Origin: Castellaniella sp041677825
Lineage (GTDB): Bacteria; Pseudomonadota; Gammaproteobacteria; Burkholderiales; Burkholderiaceae_B
DNA: 64,000 nucleotides
Assembly (NCBI RefSeq): GCF_041677825.1
Contig: NZ_JBAYPG010000004.1
Coordinates: forward strand, 62,001-126,000
Direction of reading: 5' to 3'
Within the stretch, counting starts at the first letter, position 1; each line of letters opens with the position of its first letter. Below the pieces are notes generated by a model, which saw nothing but the letters and a program-made list of their open reading frames with translations, ran no database searches and was not told the origin of the DNA. Below are positions 53,156 to 60,022 of this stretch, piece after piece. A program made the position numbers and the translations under genes.

Positions 53156-54226
53156 ATGATTGAACCCCGCTTTCCCGCCGATGCCCTGCGCACGTTTGCG
53201 GCCGATCTCCTGCAGGCCGTCAGCATGCCGCCGGGCATGGCCCGCGACGTGGCCGAGGTGCTGGTGCTGGGCGATCTGCTCGGGCATGATACGCACGGTC
53301 TGGCGCTGCTGGCACCCTACGTGGATGAAATTCGCGCCGGGCACATGAACCTCACGGGTGCGGTCCAGGTGGTCTCCGATCGACCCGCCGCGCTGTGCTG
53401 GGACGGGCAGCGCCTGCCCGGCCCCTGGCTGGTGCGCGAGGGCATGCGTACCCTGATGCCGCGGGCGCGCGAACTGGGCAGTGCCAGTCTGGTCATCCGG
53501 CGCAGCCACCACATCGCCTGCCTCGCCGCCTACCTGCTGGAAGCCGCGGAACAGGGCCTGTTGATGATTCTGGCCAGTTCCGATCCCAATGGCGGCAGTG
53601 TGGCCCCCTTTGGCGGTACCCGCGGCATTTTCACGCCCAACCCCATCGCAGCAGGCATCCCGGCGTCCGACGGCCCGTTCCTGATCGATATCTCGGCTTC
53701 TCTGGTCACCAATGGCCTGAGCGGCCGCCTGTACAAGGAAGGGCGTGCATTTGGCTACGATTGCCTGCTCGATGCCCAGGGGCAGCCCAGCCGTGACCCG
53801 GCTGTCCTGTTCACCGAGCCGCCTGGCAGCATTCTGCCACTGGGGGGGGTGCAGGCCGGCCACAAGGGGTTCGCGCTGGCGGTGCTCATCGAGGCCCTGA
53901 CGGGCGGGCTGGCCGGTCACGGGCGGGCCGATCCGGCCGAGGGCTGGGGGGCGACGGTGTACCTCACCGTGCTCGATCCCGAGGCGTTTGGCGGCCTGGC
54001 CGGTTTCACACGGCAAACCGACTGGCTGGCCCAGGCCTGCCGCAGCAACCCGCCCCGGCCTGGGGGCGAAGCGGTGCGCATGCCTGGAGATCGTGGCCTG
54101 GCGCTCAAGCGCCAGCAGGAAAAATCCGGGCTGCGGCTGCATCCGTCCATTGCGCCCATGCTGGTCGAAAAAGGCCGGCAACTGGGTGTGCCGTTTCCCC
54201 AGCCCTTGTCGGGCCGTGGCCGCTGA
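53156..54226 (+). CDS. Malate/L-lactate/ureidoglycolate dehydrogenase family (LDH2) oxidoreductase
   Basis: An NAD(P)-dependent 2-hydroxyacid dehydrogenase of 356 residues from the family that also contains 2,3-diketo-L-gulonate reductase. The catalytic histidine motif GHDTHGLALL is near residues 43-52. RRSHHIACLAAYL, NPIAAGIP, DISASLVTNG and GHKGFALAVLIEAL are further family blocks. In sugar-acid clusters such enzymes interconvert 2-keto and 2-hydroxy acids. It lies between SDR genes and dgoK, so the substrate is probably an aldonate derivative. Confidence 0.85.
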   Translation: MIEPRFPADALRTFAADLLQAVSMPPGMARDVAEVLVLGDLLGHDTHGLALLAPYVDEIRAGHMNLTGAVQVVSDRPAALCWDGQRLPGPWLVREGMRTLMPRARELGSASLVIRRSHHIACLAAYLLEAAEQGLLMILASSDPNGGSVAPFGGTRGIFTPNPIAAGIPASDGPFLIDISASLVTNGLSGRLYKEGRAFGYDCLLDAQGQPSRDPAVLFTEPPGSILPLGGVQAGHKGFALAVLIEALTGGLAGHGRADPAEGWGATVYLTVLDPEAFGGLAGFTRQTDWLAQACRSNPPRPGGEAVRMPGDRGLALKRQQEKSGLRLHPSIAPMLVEKGRQLGVPFPQPLSGRGR

Positions 54227-54251
54227 AGTCAGCCGGAGCATGGTCACACGT

Positions 54252-55322
54252 ATGCCGGATTCGATCGCGACCGGGCAAACCGCCAGGCGCATGCAGCGCG
54301 CGGGTACGCAGTATATCGGCCTCGATTGGGGCACCAGCGCCTTGCGTGCCTACCTGTTTTCGCGCTCTGGTCAGGTGCTCGCACAGCGCGAGTCGCCCTG
54401 GGGCATCATGAACCTGCCCGACGGGTCGGGTGCGCATGAGGGCGTGGTCCATGCTGTGATCGTAGCGCAATCCGATGCTCAGCGGCGCGCTGCGTTTCAG
54501 GCCACCCTGTGGCGGTTCGTGGGCGACTGGCTGCGCCAGGCTGGCACGGTGCCCGATGTCGTGGCCTGCGGTATGGTGGGCAGTGCGCAGGGCTGGTGCA
54601 ACGCGCCTTACCAGCCATTGCCCATCGATCTGCATGCACTGGCCAGGGGGGTCACCGGGGTCGATGCCGGTCGGGGGGTCGTGGTGGCCATTGCCCCGGG
54701 CCTGATCGAGATGGGGGCCTTGCCCAATGTGCTGCGCGGTGAAGAAACCCAGATCGCCGGGGTGCCGGCCTTGCTGCGCAGTCGAACACTGCAGGGGCGC
54801 TGGCTGCTGGGTTTGCCCGGTACGCACAGCAAGTGGGTCCGGGTGCAGGATGACTGCATCCGGCATTTCGATACGTTCATGACCGGCGAGATTTTCGCCG
54901 CGTTGGTGCAGCATACGATTCTCGGTCGCACCATGCAGCAGCCGGCAACGCAGGCCGCCGACGAGGTGTCACCGGCCTTCATGTCCGGGGTACGCAATGC
55001 GGGCTCCGACGCCGGGCGGGCCGGCCTGCTGTCGACCGCATTCAGCTGTCGTGCGCTGGGTCTGACGGGGCAACTGGATGGTGCCGAACAGCATGATTAT
55101 CTGTCCGGCCTGCTGATCGGGCATGAGGTCAACGGCCTGCTGGCCCGGCTGCCGACCGTCTGGCGGCAGGCGTCCATGGCCCTGGTCGGCCGGCCGGCCC
55201 TGTGCCGGCGCTATCTTGCTGCACTGCAGCATCACGGGCATCAGGCACTGGTACTTGCCGAGGATGCCGTGGTGCATGGCCTGTGGGCCCTGATCCGTCA
55301 GCGGCATCCTGAAACTGAATGA
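54252..55322 (+). CDS. dgoK: 2-dehydro-3-deoxygalactonokinase
   Basis: A kinase of the ASKHA fold that phosphorylates 2-keto-3-deoxy-galactonate. YIGLDWGTSALRAYLFSRSGQVLAQRESPWGIM is the phosphate-1 motif; CGMVGSAQGW, LPGTHSKWVRV and DTFMTGEIFA are typical DgoK blocks. Several starts are possible: ATG at 54240 (a GGAG is too close), 54252 (used here) or 54291 (closest to the usual N-terminus). The length of about 356 residues exceeds the E. coli protein. dgoA follows 10 bp later. Confidence 0.9.
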   Translation: MPDSIATGQTARRMQRAGTQYIGLDWGTSALRAYLFSRSGQVLAQRESPWGIMNLPDGSGAHEGVVHAVIVAQSDAQRRAAFQATLWRFVGDWLRQAGTVPDVVACGMVGSAQGWCNAPYQPLPIDLHALARGVTGVDAGRGVVVAIAPGLIEMGALPNVLRGEETQIAGVPALLRSRTLQGRWLLGLPGTHSKWVRVQDDCIRHFDTFMTGEIFAALVQHTILGRTMQQPATQAADEVSPAFMSGVRNAGSDAGRAGLLSTAFSCRALGLTGQLDGAEQHDYLSGLLIGHEVNGLLARLPTVWRQASMALVGRPALCRRYLAALQHHGHQALVLAEDAVVHGLWALIRQRHPETE

Positions 55323-55332
55323 GGTAACGCGC

Positions 55333-55986
55333 ATGCGGGGATCACGGTTGCAGCGCTTTCACAAGGCGCTTTCGAGTACGGGCATGGTGGCCATACTGCG
55401 GGGCTTGCCCGTGGCAGATGCCGTTCCTGTGGGTGAGATGCTGTACGAAGAGGGGTTTCGCCTGATCGAGGTGCCCTTGAATTCGCCGGACCCATACCAC
55501 AGCATCGCCGATCTGGTGCGCCATTTGCCCGGAGATGCCATGGTGGGTGCGGGTACGGTGCTTTCGTCGCAGCAGGTGCGTCAGGTGGCGGATGCCGGTG
55601 GCCAGTTGCAGGTCATGCCGCACGCCGATGTGGCCGTGATCCAGGCTGGGGTTGCAGCCGGCCTGGTGGTGCTGCCGGGGGTCGCGACACCGACCGAGGC
55701 GTTTGCCGCATTGGCCGCCGGGGCGGCGGGGCTGAAGCTCTTTCCTGCCGAACTGTTGCAGCCCCCCATACTGAAGGCCTGGCGTGCGGTGCTGCCTGCC
55801 GATGTGCCCCTGCTGCCGGTCGGAGGCATCGTGCCGGCCTCGTTGCCTCCTTATCGGGCTGCGGGCGCGGCCGGCTTTGGCCTTGGGGGGGCGCTGTACC
55901 GGCCGGGTGACGCGGTCGATACCGTGCGTGCGCGTGCGCGGGCCTTCGTGCAGGCCTGGGGCACAGTCGACGGCGACCCAGGTTGA
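55333..55986 (+). CDS. dgoA: 2-dehydro-3-deoxy-6-phosphogalactonate aldolase
   Basis: A class I aldolase that cleaves 2-keto-3-deoxy-6-phosphogalactonate to pyruvate and glyceraldehyde 3-phosphate. The protein has 217 residues. The catalytic glutamate is in IEVPLNSPDP and the Schiff-base lysine in GAAGLKLFPAE. VGAGTVLS and the phosphate-binding VGGIVP and GFGLGGALYRPG are also intact. With dgoK it completes the lower De Ley-Doudoroff branch, but a dedicated DgoD dehydratase is not in the window; FucD or XylD might serve. Confidence 0.93.
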   Translation: MRGSRLQRFHKALSSTGMVAILRGLPVADAVPVGEMLYEEGFRLIEVPLNSPDPYHSIADLVRHLPGDAMVGAGTVLSSQQVRQVADAGGQLQVMPHADVAVIQAGVAAGLVVLPGVATPTEAFAALAAGAAGLKLFPAELLQPPILKAWRAVLPADVPLLPVGGIVPASLPPYRAAGAAGFGLGGALYRPGDAVDTVRARARAFVQAWGTVDGDPG

Positions 55987-55996
55987 GGCGGCCAGG

Positions 55997-56101
55997 GTCG
56001 ACCTGACCGGGGCCGGCATGACCGGGGTCAGCATGATCACGGTTGACGTGATCGGGGTCGACATGATCGTGGATGGCATGATCGGGGTTGACAGGGCCGA
56101 T
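55997..56101. repeat. Seven-unit 15-bp degenerate tandem repeat between dgoA and tctC copy 3
   Basis: Seven consecutive 15-bp units with consensus GTYGRCATGATCGGG fill most of the 192-bp gap. Units start at 55997, 56012, 56027, 56042, 56057, 56072 and 56087. In one frame they read as pentapeptides such as VDMIV and DGMIG, but no start or ribosome binding site supports a gene. Confidence 0.85.
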
Positions 56102-56178
56102 GGTGTGGATCTATTTCTAGGTGCTCGGAGCGTCGCAGGCGCAATCTGCCGGCATCCGGATACTTCAGGAGAGAGACA

Positions 56179-57150
56179 ATGAAAACAGACCCATTGGGCC
56201 GCATGATGCTGGCCGTGGTGCTGGCCGTCGCTGCGACCAGTGCCATGGCGGCATTTCCCGAGCGGCCGATCACCCTGATCGTTCCATGGGGTGCAGGCGG
56301 CGGCACGGATGCGACAGCCCGCATCATAGGCAGCATCATGGAAAAGGAACTGGGCAAGCCGGTCAACGTGATCAACCGCTCGGGTGGCAATGGCGTGGTG
56401 GGCCATCAGGCCATGGCCAACGCCAAACCGGATGGCTACACGCTGGGCATGGCGACGGTCGAAATCACCATGATGCATCATCTGGGCCTGACCGACCTCA
56501 CGCCCGATGCCTATACCCCGCTGGCCCTGATGAATTTCGATCCGTCGGCCATCACGGTCAGCGCGGATTCTCCCTTTCACTCGATCAAGGATCTTTTGGC
56601 GTTTGCACGCGACAATCCGGGCAAGCTGAAGGCCTCTGGCGATGGCGAGGGTGGCGTCTGGCATCTGGCACTGGCCGGCATGCTCAGCGATCAGGGCATC
56701 GCCCCCGATGCCATTCGTTTTGTGCCTTCGGACGGCGCCTCGCCCGGTCTGCTGGAACTCGTGGCGGGTGGGGTGGATATCGTCCCGGCCTCGCTGCCCG
56801 AAGCACGTGCAATGATCGATAATGGCAAGGCCAGGACACTGGCCATCATGGACAATGCGTCTTCAGGGCTGTATCCGGATATCCCCACGCTGGCTGCGGA
56901 AACCGGTTCAGACTGGACCATGGGCGCCTGGCGTGGCATCGTGGCTCCCAAGGGCCTGCCGGCTGACGTCTCGGCGCGGCTCGAAGAGGTGCTCGACCGG
57001 ATCAATCACAGCCAGGAATACAAGGATTTCATGGACCAGCAGGGGTATGGAATCGTGTGGGCCAATGGCGCAGACTTCGGCGCCTTCATGGCGAAGGCCG
57101 ATGCCGACATGGGCACGGTGATGGGCAAGGTAGGCCTGGCGAAGGATTGA
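56179..57150 (+). CDS. TctC/Bug-family solute-binding protein (copy 3)
   Basis: A periplasmic receptor of 323 residues with the signal peptide LAVVLAVAATSAMA, followed by FPERPITLIVPWGAGGGTDATARI. It shares long identical stretches with copy 2, including the GSIMEKELGKPVNV segment and GSDWTMGAWRG, so the two are recent paralogues. No membrane subunits adjoin it, so it probably feeds the TctBA pair five kilobases upstream. An AGGAGAGAG site precedes the ATG. Confidence 0.92.
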   Translation: MKTDPLGRMMLAVVLAVAATSAMAAFPERPITLIVPWGAGGGTDATARIIGSIMEKELGKPVNVINRSGGNGVVGHQAMANAKPDGYTLGMATVEITMMHHLGLTDLTPDAYTPLALMNFDPSAITVSADSPFHSIKDLLAFARDNPGKLKASGDGEGGVWHLALAGMLSDQGIAPDAIRFVPSDGASPGLLELVAGGVDIVPASLPEARAMIDNGKARTLAIMDNASSGLYPDIPTLAAETGSDWTMGAWRGIVAPKGLPADVSARLEEVLDRINHSQEYKDFMDQQGYGIVWANGADFGAFMAKADADMGTVMGKVGLAKD

Positions 57151-57280
57151 CGGGGCACGGGCCCTGCCGGCGTGTGGTTTGCCGCCGGGCCCGCCGGGGC
57201 CACCCGTGCTGCCCGCAGGATGCCGCCGTGCGCGGTGGCTGGCGCATGGGATGCATGCCCGCCGCGTACCGCGTGCCGTG

Positions 57281-57949
57281 TTACAGCACCCCGTATTTCC
57301 GGTATACATCGCCCAGCAGCAGGCCCCGGGCGAGTTCATCGCGCGTGTGGTTTTCCTGCTCGATCTTGTGCAGGGCCTGCTCGATCACCTGGCCTGCCAT
57401 GCTGGCAGGGATGACGATGACGCCGTCGACATCGCCGAAGACCAGATCGCCGGCACACACCGTGACGCCTGCGCACTGGATGGGCAGGTCGTAGTTCATC
57501 ATTTTCCCGCGGCCGCGGGAATCGAGCGGCCCGATGCCGCCATGAAACACGGGGAAACCCATTTCACGGATCTGGCGTGTATCACGCACCAGACCATCGG
57601 TGACGCAGCCCGTCGCGCCGCGATACTGGCTGGCCGTGGAGAGCAGCTCGCCCCATGGGGCGATGCGGGTCGTGGGCCCATCGCAGCCCAGCACCACGAT
57701 GTCATCGGGCTTGAGATCATCGATCAGGGCGATTTCGTGCTCGTAGGGGTTTTCGCCCTCGGCCACTGAAAAAGTGTTCATGAAATAACCCGTGCGGGCG
57801 CGTCCGAATAGAACGCTGCTGTCATCCAGCGGGCGCACGAAGGGCCGCATGGCCTGATCGCGGTAGCCCATGCTGTCGAGCACGTCAGACAGCACGGCCG
57901 TATACAGCGAATGCTTGAGTGTCTTGAAATCCGGCAATGATGGGGTCAT
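57281..57949 (-). CDS. RraA-like/4-hydroxy-4-methyl-2-oxoglutarate aldolase family protein
   Basis: A class II pyruvate-aldolase-like protein of 222 residues. The family block GELLSTASQYRGATGCVTDGLVRD holds the Gly, Arg and Asp residues that bind metal and 2-oxo acid in HMG/CHA aldolases. GDLVFGDVDGVIVIP is the second conserved segment. RraA proteins sharing this fold inhibit RNase E, but the catabolic neighbours favour an aldolase or decarboxylase acting on a 4-hydroxy- or 4-carboxy-2-oxo acid. An AAGGAG site supports the start. Confidence 0.82.
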   Translation of the reverse strand: MTPSLPDFKTLKHSLYTAVLSDVLDSMGYRDQAMRPFVRPLDDSSVLFGRARTGYFMNTFSVAEGENPYEHEIALIDDLKPDDIVVLGCDGPTTRIAPWGELLSTASQYRGATGCVTDGLVRDTRQIREMGFPVFHGGIGPLDSRGRGKMMNYDLPIQCAGVTVCAGDLVFGDVDGVIVIPASMAGQVIEQALHKIEQENHTRDELARGLLLGDVYRKYGVL

Positions 57950-57990
57950 GGAAGGTGGCTCCTTGATCGATTGGACTGTGATGAACGCCT

Positions 57991-58455
57991 TCAGGGTGCC
58001 TGCAGCAATTGCTGCGGGTTGCCTGATTCATCATAAGCCGGATCATCCGGAAAGTGGCCGGCCTGATCGGCCCACAGAATCTGCAACACGCGAATCCCGC
58101 TGCCGAAGCGGCTGCTGGCCTGGGCCACGCGCTTCTCGAGCACGAAAGGGTTGCTGGCGTCGACCAGGCGCAGTGGCTGGCGCGCCGCATCCAGCGGCAG
58201 CGTACCGATGGCCAGGCCACCAGCCCGGCGCTCATGGGCCACCACATCACTGACCAGGTCCATCGCCTGCTGGGGGTCGATCGGGCCTGTAAGGATGAGT
58301 TCGGGCAGGCCGGCGCGGGCGCGCCCCACAGTATGCATGAACCACTGCGCCTTCGGCATGTCGTCATCGGCCACCACGATGTGGGTGTAGTCGTGCCACT
58401 TGAGCTTGTCTTCGAGAAAGCCCTGCAGCTTGATGCGGTTCGTGTCGTCGGTCAT
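57991..58455 (-). CDS. DUF4262-like protein
   Basis: A 154-residue soluble protein. MHTVGRARAGLPELILTG, the central VVAHERRAGG, and FGSGIRVLQILWADQAGHFPDDPAY fit the DUF4262 pattern, where a YTVGL..GxPEL block and a C-terminal LQxxWPDxxGxFPWD block are typical. The function is unknown. It lies between rraA-like and nrdH genes on the same strand, and the 105-bp gap to nrdH makes co-transcription uncertain. Confidence 0.65.
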   Translation of the reverse strand: MTDDTNRIKLQGFLEDKLKWHDYTHIVVADDDMPKAQWFMHTVGRARAGLPELILTGPIDPQQAMDLVSDVVAHERRAGGLAIGTLPLDAARQPLRLVDASNPFVLEKRVAQASSRFGSGIRVLQILWADQAGHFPDDPAYDESGNPQQLLQAP

Positions 58456-58560
58456 GGTGTACTGTACCGGGTTGCCGCAGGATCAGTGCGTGACAGGATT
58501 TGCATGCGCATGGGCAGCCATGCCGCGTGCGGGCCCTGGCGCGCCGGCCGTGCACGCAGT

Positions 58561-58791
58561 TCAGGCGTAGGAGACCAGGGCCTTGATCTTGTCTTGATCA
58601 TATCCCGACCAGGTCTGGTGCGTGGTTTCGACCACGGGCGCGCTGCGGTAGCCCAGGCGCGCCAGCCGTTCGAGTTCGGCGTGCTCGCGCGTGATGTCGA
58701 CGGTCTGATAGTCGATCCCCAGGATGTCCATGTCACGCTTGGTGAGTTCGCATTGGGGACAATCGGGTTTCGAATAGACGGTGATGGTCAT
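58561..58791 (-). CDS. nrdH: NrdH-type glutaredoxin-like redoxin
   Basis: A 76-residue thiol-disulfide carrier. The active-site CPQC follows ITVYSKPD, the cis-proline region is YRSAPVVET, and the C-terminal WSGYDQDKIKAL resembles the WSGFRPD motif that binds thioredoxin reductase. It would supply electrons to the ribonucleotide reductase encoded upstream. NrdH is mostly linked to class Ib enzymes, while here it follows a Tyr-radical class I nrdAB without nrdI. Confidence 0.92.
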   Translation of the reverse strand: MTITVYSKPDCPQCELTKRDMDILGIDYQTVDITREHAELERLARLGYRSAPVVETTHQTWSGYDQDKIKALVSYA

Positions 58792-58807
58792 GAGTCTTCC
58801 TTGTGGA

Positions 58808-58851
58808 CAGGATGGTTGTCGACGGGGTTGTTGTATGGCCAGGATGGTTGT
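58808..58851. repeat. Two copies of a 12-bp sequence in the nrdB-nrdH gap
   Basis: CAGGATGGTTGT occurs at 58808-58819 and again at 58840-58851 within the 98-bp gap. The whole gap is rich in GGTTGT-like motifs. No gene or terminator is seen. Confidence 0.55.
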
Positions 58852-58889
58852 GGTCAGGGTGTGGTCCGGGCAGGGTCCGGAAAACGGGG

Positions 58890-60005
58890 TCAGAAATCGA
58901 CGTCGAAGACCTGGTCTTCGTCATCGCGGCGCATCACCCCCACCTTGTACTGGGCCGTGTCCTCTTCCTGGTTGGAGGCCTGAACCTTGCTCATGTTGAG
59001 CCAGTTTTCCATGTATTTGAGCGGGTTTTCCTCGATCAGGGGGAAGCTGATTTCATTGTCCACGCCAAAGAACCGGGCGACATCGGTGGCGCTGAAATGC
59101 ACCCAGTCCTTCATCATCTGGCAGGTCACCCCGGTGAGCTCGCGCCCTTCTGAAAACGCGTATTCGGTCCATTCGATCTCGCTGGCGGCGACCTCGTCGA
59201 TCATCTGCACGATGGTGCCGCGGGTCTGCTCGAAGGCCGTGCGGCCGCGTTCGGTCTTGAAGAGCGCGCGCAGGACTTCCTTGCCATATTGCACATGGAC
59301 TTCGAATTCATCCTGGGCGATCTTCTGGATGGCCTTGCCGATGGGCTGAAACAGGCCGGTGCCATCGCAGATGCCGAAGGTGACGGCGAACGAGGCGAGG
59401 AACTGGATGCGCTCCATGCACAACAGGGCGACGATGAACAGGTAGATGGCGTTGTACGTGTCCTGGTCGTTTTCGCGCACCCCCCGAGCGTAATCGTAGC
59501 TGACGCTCAGTGCCCTGTCGTAGATCACGGCCACCGTCTTCAGGCGGCTCATGGCCTCTTGCACCGAGAGGATCTCATTCAGGATGTCGTCGGGGTTGTC
59601 GAAGCTGTTGCGCACGATCTCGGAATAGGTGGCCGCGTGCACGATCTCGTTGCGGGTGATTTCGATCCAGCCCGACCAGGCCTCGCTGCTCGTGCAGACC
59701 GGCGCCAGCACCGCCGCGATCGAGCGCGCCGCCACGCTGTCGGCCTCCCATTGCCAGGCCAGGGTCTTGACCATCATGTCGTAGGTATGGCGGTCACAGG
59801 TCTTGAACTGCACGTTGCAGGTCGAGTAGTCGAACTCGTTCTCGTCCCAGTCCTGATTCTTGAGCGTCTTGTAGAGTTTCCAGAGTTCGGGATAGAACTT
59901 GTTGATGGTGTCGAACAGGCCGACGTCCTGCCCGAGGATGATTTCCGGGAAGGCATAATCGGTCTTTTCAGTATTGAATATCCGGGTCGGCAGGGATTGC
60001 GTCAT
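58890..60005 (-). CDS. nrdB: Class I ribonucleotide reductase small (radical) subunit
   Basis: A ferritin-like diiron subunit of 371 residues that stores the tyrosyl radical. Asp89, Glu120, His123 and Tyr127 in EADS and TRNEIVHAATYSEIVRN have exactly the spacing of E. coli Asp84, Glu115, His118 and Tyr122. The second half-site has CMERIQFL and DEFEVHV, where the usual ExxH is slightly altered. The C-terminus EDQVFDVDF is an acidic tail suited to docking on NrdA. It lies 17 bp after nrdA on the minus strand. Confidence 0.93.
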   Translation of the reverse strand: MTQSLPTRIFNTEKTDYAFPEIILGQDVGLFDTINKFYPELWKLYKTLKNQDWDENEFDYSTCNVQFKTCDRHTYDMMVKTLAWQWEADSVAARSIAAVLAPVCTSSEAWSGWIEITRNEIVHAATYSEIVRNSFDNPDDILNEILSVQEAMSRLKTVAVIYDRALSVSYDYARGVRENDQDTYNAIYLFIVALLCMERIQFLASFAVTFGICDGTGLFQPIGKAIQKIAQDEFEVHVQYGKEVLRALFKTERGRTAFEQTRGTIVQMIDEVAASEIEWTEYAFSEGRELTGVTCQMMKDWVHFSATDVARFFGVDNEISFPLIEENPLKYMENWLNMSKVQASNQEEDTAQYKVGVMRRDDEDQVFDVDF

Positions 60006-60022
60006 GGCTGGGTCCAGTTGGG

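Noticed and set aside
55987..56178. Small gene encoded by the 15-bp repeat region
   Set aside because: The frame is open but has no start with a ribosome binding site, and its sequence is purely repetitive.
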